Assembly: GCA_030646295.1 (NCBI GenBank)
Contig: JAUSND010000016.1
Span: forward strand, 1 to 64,000
Reading direction: 5' to 3'
DNA: 64,000 nucleotides
Origin: Moraxellaceae bacterium
GTDB lineage: Bacteria > Pseudomonadota > Gammaproteobacteria > Pseudomonadales > Moraxellaceae
Position numbers and translations under genes: made by a program. Position 1 is the first letter of the stretch. Each line of letters begins with the position of its first letter. The notes under the pieces were generated by a model. The model did no database searches and was not told the origin of the DNA. It was given only the letters and a program-made list of their open reading frames with translations. This document shows positions 7,033-15,698 of this stretch, in pieces.

Positions 7033-8876
7033 TTAAGGCCAGGCTTTCACCAACCCAATCACGAGTAGTAGGGCACGAGGAGGGTGCTCTTCTTGTGGTG
7101 GCTGGTCCGGGATCGGGCAAGACGCGAGTCCTTACGGAGCGCGTACGGAAGCTTCTGGCAGAGGTGCCAGGACACTTCAGGATACTTGCCCTTACCTTTA
7201 CCAACAAAGCTGCCAATGAGATGAGGGAGCGACTTGCTGATCTGGGCAACGAGAGCCAACGGGCCTTCATCGGGACGATGCACAGTTTCTGCCTGGAAAT
7301 GCTTTCGGAGCGCGGCAAACCTGTCGGTGTTGAAGGGCTGCCCCACGTGTTTGAGCAGCACAAGGACAGGAAGGAGATACTCATTGAGGCAGTCAAGCAG
7401 GATCCGCTATTGTCGGAAGAGCTGGCATCCGAGCCTGACTCAAAGGCCGTCGCCAAGCGGCTCGATCAATGGCTAGCCTCTATCTCTTGGTTAAAGGCTC
7501 ATCCGTCCGAGATTGAGAGCTCTGAGGATGAAATTGGCATAAGGGCGCTGGAGGCTTACGACGCTGGTCTCCGAGCGTGCGGAGCCTATGACTTCGATGA
7601 CCTTCTCCTTCTTTCTTATCGGCTACTGAGTGAATATCCGAAGATTGCTGACTTTTACAGGCGGCTCTATCGCTTCGTTTGCATCGACGAAGCGCAGGAT
7701 CTCAACGAGGCTCAGTATTCTGTTTTGACCGCGCTTTGCGGAGACTCTTTTCGTAACGTAATGATGGTGGGTGATCCCAAGCAGTCGATATACGGCTTCA
7801 ACACCTCTAGCCCCGAATACATGTGGCGATTTCAGGAGGAGTTTGGTGCCGAAAAGGTCGAGTTGACTGAGAACTTCCGTTCATCTAGGGCGGTGGTGAG
7901 TCTGGCCAAGGCGTTGGATCCGAATTATATCGTTGAGGGGCAGTTGCCGATAACGGGGTTGGTCGAGGTGCTTCCGGGGGGAGACGAAGAGTCGGAAGCA
8001 AAACTGGTCGCTGACAAAATTCAGATGCTGATCGCCAGTGGGCATCCGGATGTCGAAGGGCCAGTTACTTGGGAGAGATGTGCGGTACTTGGACGCACTC
8101 GCTTCGCCTTGATGGCTGTTGAGGCTGAATTTAGGAGGCGTGAGATGCCTTTCTATAAGCGGTTGACAGCTAATCATGAGAATGAGTCTGACGTGATGGA
8201 GGACTTCGTTTTGTCGCTGCGCGTGATGGCCAATCCCAAGGATAGGCTGCACCTTTCTGCACTAGCGAAGCGATGGAAAATGACTGCGCCGTTGGTTTCC
8301 GGTGAGGCTACGGCCGTCAATGTCATTGGTTCACTTGCACTTTCTGTGGGAACTCCCAGAGCTCGTGCCGTGTCGGATGCATTGGCTGCTATTGAGGCTC
8401 GGGCGCAACGTCTGGATATGCTTTGCGGCCTTACTGCTATTAGAGCCTACGCTGACACCCTTGATGAGGAAGAAAAAAGGGCAGTTTACGAAGACGTTGC
8501 GGTATTTGCACAGGAGTGGGATCAGTATCTTCGAGCAGGGGGGGGCAGCAGGAGTATTGGCGGTTTCATGAGCAGTAAGGCACTTGGTGCAACACAGCAG
8601 GCGGCGCGAGCTGGAGTGGCCTTGCTAACGGTACATTCCTCAAAAGGCCTGGAGTTCGACGTTGTGTTCGTCGTCGGCATGGCCGATGGCGTTTTTCCCG
8701 ACTACCGAGCGAAAACAAGGAAGGAGCAGGATGAGGAGGCTAGAAATGCTTTTGTAGCTGTCACGCGCTCGAAGCGTCTCCTGTATCTCACCTGGCCAAC
8801 AACAAGGCTGATGCCGTGGGGGGATCGAAGGAGCCAAAATCCATCGAGATTTCTCTCGGCTGCAAGGAATAAATAG
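7029..8876 (+). CDS. gajB: Gabija anti-phage protein GajB (UvrD-like helicase)
   Basis: A 615-aa superfamily 1A helicase. The motifs seen in order are motif I GPGSGKT (about 26), Ia TFTNKAANEM, II CIDEAQD (about 218), III GDPKQSIYGF, IV LTENFRSS, V TVHSSKGLEFD (about 535) and VI VAVTRSKRLLY. It starts inside the gajA stop codon. In Gabija systems GajB senses DNA termini and activates GajA. It is somewhat longer than the roughly 500-aa reference GajB. An eight-G run (8538-8545) within the coding sequence could be prone to slippage. A 46-aa ORF starts four bases after its stop. Confidence 0.92.
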   Translation: MIKARLSPTQSRVVGHEEGALLVVAGPGSGKTRVLTERVRKLLAEVPGHFRILALTFTNKAANEMRERLADLGNESQRAFIGTMHSFCLEMLSERGKPVGVEGLPHVFEQHKDRKEILIEAVKQDPLLSEELASEPDSKAVAKRLDQWLASISWLKAHPSEIESSEDEIGIRALEAYDAGLRACGAYDFDDLLLLSYRLLSEYPKIADFYRRLYRFVCIDEAQDLNEAQYSVLTALCGDSFRNVMMVGDPKQSIYGFNTSSPEYMWRFQEEFGAEKVELTENFRSSRAVVSLAKALDPNYIVEGQLPITGLVEVLPGGDEESEAKLVADKIQMLIASGHPDVEGPVTWERCAVLGRTRFALMAVEAEFRRREMPFYKRLTANHENESDVMEDFVLSLRVMANPKDRLHLSALAKRWKMTAPLVSGEATAVNVIGSLALSVGTPRARAVSDALAAIEARAQRLDMLCGLTAIRAYADTLDEEEKRAVYEDVAVFAQEWDQYLRAGGGSRSIGGFMSSKALGATQQAARAGVALLTVHSSKGLEFDVVFVVGMADGVFPDYRAKTRKEQDEEARNAFVAVTRSKRLLYLTWPTTRLMPWGDRRSQNPSRFLSAARNK

Positions 8877-8880
8877 TCGA

Positions 8881-9021
8881 ATGTCAAATGACTGGGTCAT
8901 CGAAACGATGGATAACCCCAAGTACCCACTTGAGCTGTTCTTGCGCATGATTACTGTCAGCATGGAGACAATGAGGATAGTTAAATCACTGCCGCCGCTA
9001 GTCGTCATGGATGAAAAATGA
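8881..9021 (+). CDS. 46-aa ORF between gajB and the GHKL gene
   Basis: This ORF is below the length cut-off of the track. It runs from the ATG at 8881 to a TGA at 9021 and fills the gap between gajB (4 bp away) and the GHKL gene (21 bp away). The product begins MSNDWVIETMDN and contains an amphipathic stretch PLELFLRMITVSMETMR. An AAGGA sits about 12 bases upstream, a little far for a strong ribosome site, but coupling to gajB could help. No family is recognised. The tight spacing argues for a real small gene; without comparative data it could be chance. Confidence 0.5.
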   Translation: MSNDWVIETMDNPKYPLELFLRMITVSMETMRIVKSLPPLVVMDEK

Positions 9022-9042
9022 GTAGATCTCTGGAGTCATGCA

Positions 9043-10911
9043 ATGGAAATTGAAACCGCAACAGCTGTTCAATTTTTCTTTCCAAGTCCATCTTTGCCGA
9101 TGGTCTACTTTGAGGCTATAGCCAATTCGCTTGATGCCCATGCCACTGAGATCGACATAAAGATCTCAATTGCTGCGTTCGGTGCTGCTAAGACGCTTGA
9201 AGTTATGATCTCTGATAATGGAGATGGTTTTACTGATGAAAACTTCAGTCGATTCTCGTTTCTGATGCGGTCGCGCGATGAGCAGCATAAAGGATTGGGG
9301 CGGCTAGTATATTTGAAGTACTTTGATCGTATTCAGGTTGATAGTGAATGGGTTGGCGGGCGCCGAAACTTTATCTTTGATTCCAGGTTTAAGGGTGATT
9401 CAAATCTGGCTGCTGATGCTTATCAGGGTGATAGAAGAACGACTCTTGCTTTTGGCGGCTTCAAGAACGAGAAGGTCAAATCTTACGATGACCTTAATCC
9501 GACCGCAATCAAGGCAAGAATAATTGAGCACTTCTTCCCGCGTCTAAATGAGGTGGTTGATAAAGGAGGAAGCTTTGTTATCAGGGTTGAGCTTGAAACA
9601 TCGGCCGACAACATGGAAAAGGACTTCTTTTCAAAGACTGAAGTAATTGGTCCAGAGGATCTGCCGAGAATGACTTGGGAGGAAATACAGGATCATGGAC
9701 TAGATGCCATATCAAGCATAAAAATGGGATTCCACGTTCAGTCAACGGGCGCAAAGGGCGGAATTCTTACGGCGGTGAGTGTTGATGGAAGAACCATTCC
9801 GATCGACTTGGTGAAACCATCAGCCATTCCCTTCGGCTATTCGGTTATCGTATTGGTGTCTTCTGACTTTCTTGCAGGAAGCGCCGATAGTTCGCGACAG
9901 AATTTGATCGTTCCAGAGCATATCCCCGAGCAGCAGTTCTTTGGTTTCGTTAGAAGAAAAGTGGGGGAGTATCTCTCTCGCGAAATTCCGAAGATTAAGG
10001 ACGATAATCGCAAGATAAAAGAAAAATTCGAAGAGAAATTTCCTCACTTGCTTGGTTTGTTTGAAGAAGAAACGGTCGGGCTGATTGATCGGGATGATGC
10101 GCTTAATGTCGCTCAAGCTAGATTTTTCAAGGTGCAGAAGGAAGTTTTACAATGCGAGCATTTGAGCGACAGAGCATATGAGAAGTCTCTAGAGCTGTCG
10201 TCTCGTACTCTTACGGAGTACATTCTTTACCGTGAGAAGATAATCGACAAAATGAAGGAATTCACGGCGGATAACCTGGAGTCGGAAATTCACAAGCTGA
10301 TTTCGCCGAGGTACGAGAAATTTTCGCAAGAGGAGTTGGTTGGTGGCGTTTACAGAAACAACGCTTGGCTTCTTGATGATAAATTCATGTCATTTCAAAC
10401 GATTCTCAGTGAGAGTCGGATGGATTCCATAATTTCAGAAATAACACTCGATGAGTCCCCAATAGTTGATGACGGTCGTCCGGATATCACAATGATATTC
10501 TCTGGAGATCCTGGCGCTTCTGCATCAGTAGATGTGGTGGTTGTTGAGCTAAAGAAGAAGACAGACGCAGAAAAGGAAAATCAGTACGCGATCAGCCAAC
10601 TATTGAAGCGGGCAAGGCGGCTCGTGGCTCACTGCCCGAATATTGGCAGGATTTGGTACTTCGCCGTGGTGGATGTTGATGACGAGTTTGATGCGTCGCT
10701 TAAGCAGCAGAAGTTTTTTCCGCTGTACTCCGCAGGTAAGGTTTACTACCAGGAGTACGCAACTGAAGGACCGAGAGGTATGGTGCCAACGCCAGTTTAT
10801 GTCCTCTCTTACGATGCGATTGTTGAGGACGCACGTAGCCGAAACCACACATTCCTGGAGATTTTGCGCGATGGCATGCGCAGATATGCTGCCGCCAAGG
10901 TGTTGAACTGA
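9043..10911 (+). CDS. GHKL-type ATPase fused to a PD-(D/E)XK-like nuclease domain
   Basis: A 622-aa protein with GGAG seven bases before the ATG. The N-terminal third is a GHKL (Hsp90/MutL/MORC-like) ATP-binding domain: N-box EAIANSLDAHATEIDI (24-39), G1 box SDNGDGF (58-64) and a glycine motif KGLGRL near 85. A charged helical middle (about 310-440) may be coiled. The C-terminus has PDITMIF (about 480) and VVELKKK (about 503), the D...ExK spacing of PD-(D/E)XK nucleases. It follows gajAB and a small ORF on the same strand, so it looks like a third effector of the same defence operon or a second system behind it. It is not a canonical Gabija component. Confidence 0.8.
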   Translation: MEIETATAVQFFFPSPSLPMVYFEAIANSLDAHATEIDIKISIAAFGAAKTLEVMISDNGDGFTDENFSRFSFLMRSRDEQHKGLGRLVYLKYFDRIQVDSEWVGGRRNFIFDSRFKGDSNLAADAYQGDRRTTLAFGGFKNEKVKSYDDLNPTAIKARIIEHFFPRLNEVVDKGGSFVIRVELETSADNMEKDFFSKTEVIGPEDLPRMTWEEIQDHGLDAISSIKMGFHVQSTGAKGGILTAVSVDGRTIPIDLVKPSAIPFGYSVIVLVSSDFLAGSADSSRQNLIVPEHIPEQQFFGFVRRKVGEYLSREIPKIKDDNRKIKEKFEEKFPHLLGLFEEETVGLIDRDDALNVAQARFFKVQKEVLQCEHLSDRAYEKSLELSSRTLTEYILYREKIIDKMKEFTADNLESEIHKLISPRYEKFSQEELVGGVYRNNAWLLDDKFMSFQTILSESRMDSIISEITLDESPIVDDGRPDITMIFSGDPGASASVDVVVVELKKKTDAEKENQYAISQLLKRARRLVAHCPNIGRIWYFAVVDVDDEFDASLKQQKFFPLYSAGKVYYQEYATEGPRGMVPTPVYVLSYDAIVEDARSRNHTFLEILRDGMRRYAAAKVLN

Positions 10912-10933
10912 GACGCTTTTGTGTTATCAGGAC

Positions 10934-10957
10934 AAAAAAAGAGGCTCAAATGAGCCC
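10934..10957 (-). terminator. Rho-independent terminator at the end of radC
   Basis: GGCT-CAAATG-AGCC hairpin followed on the minus strand by a run of seven T. It overlaps the radC stop codon and lies 22 bp from the end of the convergent GHKL gene, so it may also slow transcripts from that side. Confidence 0.65.
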
Positions 10958-11464
10958 CTTTTCCACCATCGACACCGTAGCGGTGCCGGTGGCGATAAAG
11001 TGATCCGTTACACGGATCTCCAGTAGTCCTAAAGCCTCCCTCACCCGCTGTGTAATCTGAATGTCCGCCTGGCTAGGCTCCAGCGTCCCGGAGGGATGAT
11101 TGTGAGCAAGGATCACCGAGGCGGCGTTGTGGCCAAGTGCTGCCTTCACGATCTCCCGGGGGTACACCACGGTAGACGTTAGGGTTCCCCGGAACATTTC
11201 TTCATAAGCAATCAGTCGGTTCTGGCTGTCCAGGAACAACACCCCGAAGCGCTCGTGGTTGTAGCTCCCCAGTAGGGCCGGTAGACACTCCCTAACTTCG
11301 CTAGGCGAGTTCAAAGGGGTGCCCCGCGCCAACCGTCTGGTCGCCAGTTCCCGGGCCGCCTCAAGTAGTTGTTCCGCCGTCACAGGCTTAAAGCCACCGA
11401 GTCCATCCGCCACCAGGAAGCCGGTCGCTTCGAGCTCCTTCGTCAGGATCTTCTTTCTGCTCAT
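10946..11464 (-). CDS. radC: RadC-like JAB-domain protein
   Basis: A 172-aa protein of the RadC/JAB (MPN) family. The JAMM-type metal site is visible as HNHPSGTLEPSQAD with a later DHFIATG. The N-terminal helix-hairpin-helix of chromosomal RadC is absent, which is the usual form on plasmids and integrative elements. The role is uncertain; these proteins are linked to DNA repair or anti-restriction cargo. Its start overlaps the stop of the preceding gene (ATGA), placing it last in the leftward operon. Confidence 0.88.
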   Translation of the reverse strand: MSRKKILTKELEATGFLVADGLGGFKPVTAEQLLEAARELATRRLARGTPLNSPSEVRECLPALLGSYNHERFGVLFLDSQNRLIAYEEMFRGTLTSTVVYPREIVKAALGHNAASVILAHNHPSGTLEPSQADIQITQRVREALGLLEIRVTDHFIATGTATVSMVEKGLI

Positions 11465-12372
11465 GCGGCACCCGCGACAGGCGCTGCCTGCCCATTTGCC
11501 TTCTGCCCCAGCTTTCCCCTTAACCCGGCAGGTGGCGTAGCAGTAGTTTCTTCCTCAGAATCGGTTCCCGCATCCTCCGCAAAGAACTCCTCCACCAGGG
11601 CAGGTGTGTCCTCGACAGATTCCTCGCTGATGCCGTTCCCGAAACCCTCTCGGGCTGCCGCATCCAGTGCGTCCTGGCAGATGCCGGCCTGCTGATGTTG
11701 CGCCTCTTGCTCCTTTGCTTGAACAACGGCGTCCGCCAGTGTCATCCCGTCGCGCAAGGTCAGGTCGACGTAGTAGATTGGTGCTCGATGGCTCTGGGTC
11801 GTGCTCTTGCCTCGCAGGCGAAGCTCCAGCGGCAAATACGCGAGCCGATTGCCAGAGACCGCGCTGAAATAGCTCAGGCGGGCGGCCAGTACACGGATGC
11901 TGTTGAAGCCAGTGGTGCGGAAGATGAACGAGCCCAGCTCGTCGTCTCCCGGAAGCTTCACGTTGAGACGACCGAAGGGCTTACATGCCCCACGTCCGAC
12001 TTCGCAAACATCCGGGGACGGGCAGGGCAGTGTTTCCACACTGCCGTTCTGGGTGCGACGACAGGTTTCTCCATCGCCCACACAGAGCTGGCGACCCTTG
12101 CTGCGATCAAACAGCGTGTAGGCCGCGCGCAGGTTCAGGTCAGGATCATTGAACAGCATGCGCACGGGAATGCTGCGCAGCTTGCCGTTGGGGGCATCCT
12201 TGCGAAGTTGCTCATCCAGCGGATGTAGCAGCCAGCCGTCCTTGTTTTGCAGCTGAGTTGTAATGGTGAACTGGTCGTCTTTCTCCGGCAGGCGTTTGCC
12301 GGCCTTCTCGACAACCTTGCCGATGCTGATACGCCCGAGAATGGGTGGGGTAATGGCGAGCCCTTTAATCAT
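11461..12372 (-). CDS. Cys-rich metal-binding protein of plasmid/ICE recombination modules (Gp3-like)
   Basis: A 303-aa protein from the ATG at 12372, which has GGAGA upstream; the track start seven codons earlier has none. It opens MIKGLAITPPILGRISIGK and has a cysteine cluster (CVGDGETC, then CPSPDVC and GAC) that probably holds a metal ion, followed by SFIFRTTGFNSIR and LPLELRLRGKSTT. From memory this matches proteins annotated as hydrolase or metal-binding protein, some assigned to the Gp3-like family that includes phage recombination-directionality factors. The C-terminal 70 residues are low-complexity and acidic. It sits between a small ORF and radC, with overlaps on both sides. Confidence 0.7.
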   Translation of the reverse strand: MIKGLAITPPILGRISIGKVVEKAGKRLPEKDDQFTITTQLQNKDGWLLHPLDEQLRKDAPNGKLRSIPVRMLFNDPDLNLRAAYTLFDRSKGRQLCVGDGETCRRTQNGSVETLPCPSPDVCEVGRGACKPFGRLNVKLPGDDELGSFIFRTTGFNSIRVLAARLSYFSAVSGNRLAYLPLELRLRGKSTTQSHRAPIYYVDLTLRDGMTLADAVVQAKEQEAQHQQAGICQDALDAAAREGFGNGISEESVEDTPALVEEFFAEDAGTDSEEETTATPPAGLRGKLGQKANGQAAPVAGAA

Positions 12373-12574
12373 GGCGATGTGTCTCCGTGGCATTGTGCTG
12401 AATGATCTGGTCGGCGGTATGCCGGGCGGTCTGGCCCGACTGCCAGGCCTTGGTCACGAGCAGGCGCTGCGCATCCAGGATGCCCAGGGCATCGCTGCGG
12501 CAGACCTCCAGTTCGTGTTCGAGGAGGGAGGTGATTTCTTCCTCCCATTTCAGGAATTGCAGAAGTGGTTGCAT
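12365..12574 (-). CDS. Small acidic protein of the recombination operon (69 aa)
   Basis: The ATG at 12574 is preceded by AAGGA at six bases, so it is preferred to the track start at 12649. The product MQPLLQFLKWEEEIT... is helical and ends in a His-rich tail. It overlaps the next gene by 8 bp, which indicates coupling. I do not recognise a family. Confidence 0.65.
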   Translation of the reverse strand: MQPLLQFLKWEEEITSLLEHELEVCRSDALGILDAQRLLVTKAWQSGQTARHTADQIIQHNATETHRHD

Positions 12575-12632
12575 GGGGTGTCCTTGAAGTGCGTGAGCCC
12601 CGGTCGACCGGTAAGGGTCGCCAGGGTGAGGG

Positions 12633-13625
12633 TCAGGTCGAGATGACAAAGCGGCGGACGCCGGGACGGATCAGGGGGTAGGCGTCGATCAGCTCCGGCC
12701 GCTCGCGAGCGAGCAGCCCCAGATCCACGGACCGGACATCCTTGGTCCGTTTCCAAGTAATCTCGCCATCCAGAAAGCAGGCCCGGCTGGCATCGCCCAT
12801 CCGCTGCTGCAGGGTCTGTTTCAGCAGGGCTTCCTGCTTCTCCTTCTCTGCAAGCTCGCTACGCAGGGCGACTAGGCGGGTAAAGGCCTCGGTCATGGCC
12901 GGATCTTCACTTAGGTCAATCGAGACGCCGAGATCCCGGGGGTAGAGGGCCTGTAGAGCCTGTGCTGCCGAGTCCGAACCATCCGCCGGGGGCGGGGTGT
13001 CGGTCTCGACGTAATGCCAGAAGCGTCGCTCCAGCTCGATCAGGTGGGCAATCAGCTCGTCGTCGCGCTCGATGCGGTGGATGCGGGCTTCCTGCCCGCC
13101 GAGCACCACGCATACATCTGCCGCCTGCCGACCGGTCACAGCCAACTGGTGCTGTACCTGCACCTGCACATACTCAGGCACGCCATCCTTCCAGAGGCGT
13201 GTTCCAAAGCCACCGGAGGTTTTGCATTCCAGAATCTGCACGTCGGGGGCGCCGACGATCTCCCGGTCAATGTTGGCCAGCATCCAGGGGTATTCCGGAT
13301 GCTGCAGCACTGCGTTCACTTTCCGGACGCGGTGGCCGGTGTGGCGCGTGTAGTACTCGGCCACGAACGGCTCCAGCAGCGTGCCCCAGTAGGTGGGGTG
13401 GCTGTCGTCGGTCGGGTCGATCTTGGGAAGGTCGGCGTCCCGCCCGGTTTTGATGAGCCAGAGCTCCAGCATGGACTGGTAGGGGTTGAGGCCGACAGCG
13501 GCGGCGGCATCGCTGCTGCCAATGCCGTTCTTGCGGACGCGTAACCAGTCCTCGCGACCCATGCCCTTGGTGGACACGAGACGCAGCGGCTGGCGGGAGG
13601 GTGAGGGTTTGGGGGATGCACCCAT
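12633..13625 (-). CDS. YqaJ-type (lambda exonuclease-like) viral recombinase nuclease
   Basis: A 330-aa protein from the ATG at 13625 (AGGAG eight bases upstream). The N-terminal half is a YqaJ domain with the PD-(D/E)XK core: KNGIGSSDAAAAVGLNPY, then LEPFVAEYY, NIDREI, and APDVQILECKTS. It should digest one strand of linear double-stranded DNA to give 3' overhangs for single-strand annealing. The C-terminal half (about 225-300) is helical, including a likely coiled coil (ELAEKEKQEALLKQTLQQR). No RecT/Beta annealase is seen beside it. It belongs to the radC block of a mobile element. Confidence 0.88.
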   Translation of the reverse strand: MGASPKPSPSRQPLRLVSTKGMGREDWLRVRKNGIGSSDAAAAVGLNPYQSMLELWLIKTGRDADLPKIDPTDDSHPTYWGTLLEPFVAEYYTRHTGHRVRKVNAVLQHPEYPWMLANIDREIVGAPDVQILECKTSGGFGTRLWKDGVPEYVQVQVQHQLAVTGRQAADVCVVLGGQEARIHRIERDDELIAHLIELERRFWHYVETDTPPPADGSDSAAQALQALYPRDLGVSIDLSEDPAMTEAFTRLVALRSELAEKEKQEALLKQTLQQRMGDASRACFLDGEITWKRTKDVRSVDLGLLARERPELIDAYPLIRPGVRRFVIST

Positions 13626-13654
13626 GGTGGTTTCTCCTGAAGGCAAAAAACAAA

Positions 13655-13682
13655 GCGCCCGGCAGGAAGACCTGCCGGGCGC
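13655..13682 (-). terminator. Terminator-like hairpin upstream of the exonuclease gene
   Basis: Perfect 12-bp stem GCGCCCGGCAGG with an AAGA/TCTT loop, followed on the minus strand by TTTGTTTTTT and, about 20 bases later, the ribosome site of the exonuclease gene. It can stop transcripts from the upstream gene or act as an attenuator. Confidence 0.75.
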
Positions 13683-13717
13683 ATATGTCGTTTAGGGTGA
13701 TGTGAAGAGGTGGGCGA

Positions 13718-14137
13718 TCAGCTCGCCTTGCTCATGGGGACGACGACAAGTGGCTTCTCGCCAAAAAAGGCATCGATCAGCCGGGCGATTTCCGTCGCAA
13801 CCGCTTCCTTGGTTGGAAGCTTGCCCTGATGGCTCAGCAAGTAGTCCGCGAAGTACTCGCCCAAAGGAGAGACAACTTCGTACTCGAATACCCCGGGAAA
13901 ATCCGTGTCCTCGGCTTCCCACTTGTGCGAGATCTGTTCCCAGAGCTCCGGCAGGTGCAGGGTGGTCGCAATCACGAGCTCAATACAGCCTTGGCCCCAG
14001 GCATCCAGAACGGCCTGGACGCGCTGGTGATCGGGGATATGGGCCAGCAAGCCCTCATACAGGAATGCCCCCCAGATCGCCGCCACCTCAATCGGGAGCG
14101 GGATGCCGGGCGGCGTTTTCGGTGCAGCAGACATCAT
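13718..14137 (-). CDS. Hypothetical protein (139 aa) of the recombination operon
   Basis: The start is the first of two adjacent ATGs at 14137, six bases after AAGGAG. The protein begins MMSAAPKTPPGIPLPIE and is mostly helical and acidic (HKWEAEDTDFPGVFEYE). No motif allows a function to be named. It is bounded by terminator-like hairpins on both sides, so it may be transcribed as its own unit. Confidence 0.6.
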   Translation of the reverse strand: MMSAAPKTPPGIPLPIEVAAIWGAFLYEGLLAHIPDHQRVQAVLDAWGQGCIELVIATTLHLPELWEQISHKWEAEDTDFPGVFEYEVVSPLGEYFADYLLSHQGKLPTKEAVATEIARLIDAFFGEKPLVVVPMSKAS

Positions 14138-14158
14138 GGTGTTCTCCTTGAAATGCAA

Positions 14159-14178
14159 AGCCCGCCAGAAGGCGGGCT
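14159..14178 (-). terminator. Terminator-like hairpin before the 139-aa gene
   Basis: AGCCCGCC-N4-GGCGGGCT, a perfect 8-bp stem with a short T run (TTTG) on the minus strand. It sits between the stop of the 141-aa gene and the ribosome site of the 139-aa gene. Confidence 0.6.
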
Positions 14179-14223
14179 GTATGCGGTTGGATCGTCTGAG
14201 GTGGAGTTACTGTTGGAGCAGAG

Positions 14224-14649
14224 TCACTCCGTCAGCGTGGTGTGGAACTGCTCGGTGTGGATGGCGTCGTGGTCCAGCGTTGCCTGGTTGGATGCCACGT
14301 CGATTCGCATCACCCCGTGCCCGCCATCGCCCCGTTGCCAGTGGCCATGCTCCAGGCTGGCCCAGTGCAGGACAAAGCGCTGCAGCCCTTCAGCAAGCCC
14401 GACTTCATCATCCATTAGGGCGACGGGCACTTGACCGGCATCGGCAGCAGCTCTCTGAAGTACGACGCGGGTTGCAAGGGTTGAAGTACCGCGAGGGGTC
14501 ACGTTCACTTGGCAAGGTTGGCAACGCCCTCTCGCTCCCGCATACCGGACCTCCACGAGGGAGATCTGCAATGAGCGTAGGGAGCGCATCAGGACAGTCA
14601 GGTTGTGCCGGAGCAGTACAACGTCGGGAGCATCACGGTTCAGTGGCAT
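14224..14649 (-). CDS. Hypothetical protein (141 aa) downstream of the DUF932 gene
   Basis: The ATG at 14649 is preceded by GAGGA at six bases and lies only 9 bp after the DUF932 gene stop, so the two are probably co-transcribed. The product starts MPLNRDAPDVVLLRHNLTV and has a CQPC pair that could bind metal, but no family is recognised. Confidence 0.6.
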   Translation of the reverse strand: MPLNRDAPDVVLLRHNLTVLMRSLRSLQISLVEVRYAGARGRCQPCQVNVTPRGTSTLATRVVLQRAAADAGQVPVALMDDEVGLAEGLQRFVLHWASLEHGHWQRGDGGHGVMRIDVASNQATLDHDAIHTEQFHTTLTE

Positions 14650-14658
14650 GGACGGTCC

Positions 14659-15615
14659 TCACGCCAGCGCGAGGGCCTGTTCCAGCGCCTTCTGCTTGAG
14701 GGATGCCCCCTGACCAAACCAGGCTGAGTCCAGACGATGGTCCGTACTGCGTGCGCGGCGCTCGTGATCCACGAACTCCGTGACCGCATTCAGCAGGCCA
14801 TATGCTGTCGCCCTGGCAGACGGCAGCTCTGCCCCACGACCAGCACCCTCGTACAGCGAGAGCGCCTTGGCTATGGCCCGGTCGCTGGTGACACCCGGCC
14901 CCTTGTGCGAGAACTCCGTGAAGACATTCAGGAAGTAGCGCTGCACTTCCGAGTGCTTCATCTTTCGTTCGCTAAGCGCCTTCATGCGGTACATGAAGTC
15001 ATCCCAGGTCGACACTGAAATGCCGAGCTGTTGCTTCACGGCCTTGGGATCAAAGGTGGTGCTGTGCGGCACTTTTACTGCTCCGTTATTGGACCCAAGG
15101 GCAATGGCCAAGGTGTTATTGCAGACCACGCGTATGTTGGTGAACTGCGCCGTGGTAGCGAGCGTACCGTCACACCCTGTCGCTAACAGCACATAGCCAT
15201 GACTGACATCCTTTCCCTTGAGCGATCCTGTCTGGCCCGTCCGGGCGAGAGCCCAGAACTTGCGACCGCCTTTGAGCACGCCCGCTGTCTCCAACTCGAA
15301 GCCGGAGACTTCGGTGAGGTCGCGGTAGAACTCCAGGATCTCGCGGGGCTGCACGACCTTGTAACGGGCGCTGACCACGGAGAGCGGGGCATGGGTATCC
15401 GAGCGGAACAGCACCTTGCTGTCTTCGAAGGACATGATGGCGCCAAGGTTGCCAGCAGACTCGGTGACATAGCGGACCGGGGTCTCGCGAATGTCCCAGT
15501 CCATGCCGGCCTGCTTGGCCCAGACCTGCAGTGGTTGATGAGTGGTGAGTTGGTTGCCCAGGCCGTGCCACGGGGTGGCGCCGACATAGGCCATGGTTTC
15601 GACGAGATGAGCCAT
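14659..15615 (-). CDS. DUF932 (phage/plasmid-like) protein
   Basis: A 318-aa protein from the ATG at 15615, which has AAGGA seven bases upstream; the extra 41 residues in the track are unlikely. MAHLVETMAYVGATPWHGLG is the characteristic opening of the DUF932 family (TIGR03299), found on phages, plasmids and ICEs, often in several copies. The body contains YKVVQPREILEF and RVVCNNTLAIAL, also typical. Biochemical function is unknown; it may help DNA maintenance or recombination. Confidence 0.88.
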   Translation of the reverse strand: MAHLVETMAYVGATPWHGLGNQLTTHQPLQVWAKQAGMDWDIRETPVRYVTESAGNLGAIMSFEDSKVLFRSDTHAPLSVVSARYKVVQPREILEFYRDLTEVSGFELETAGVLKGGRKFWALARTGQTGSLKGKDVSHGYVLLATGCDGTLATTAQFTNIRVVCNNTLAIALGSNNGAVKVPHSTTFDPKAVKQQLGISVSTWDDFMYRMKALSERKMKHSEVQRYFLNVFTEFSHKGPGVTSDRAIAKALSLYEGAGRGAELPSARATAYGLLNAVTEFVDHERRARSTDHRLDSAWFGQGASLKQKALEQALALA

Positions 15616-15698
15616 GAGAGTGTCCTTTGAAAATGAGAGGAAGAAGGTGAGGCGAATGTCGTGCCGTGAAGGAAAAAGAGCAGAGCGACGGTGGGGGA

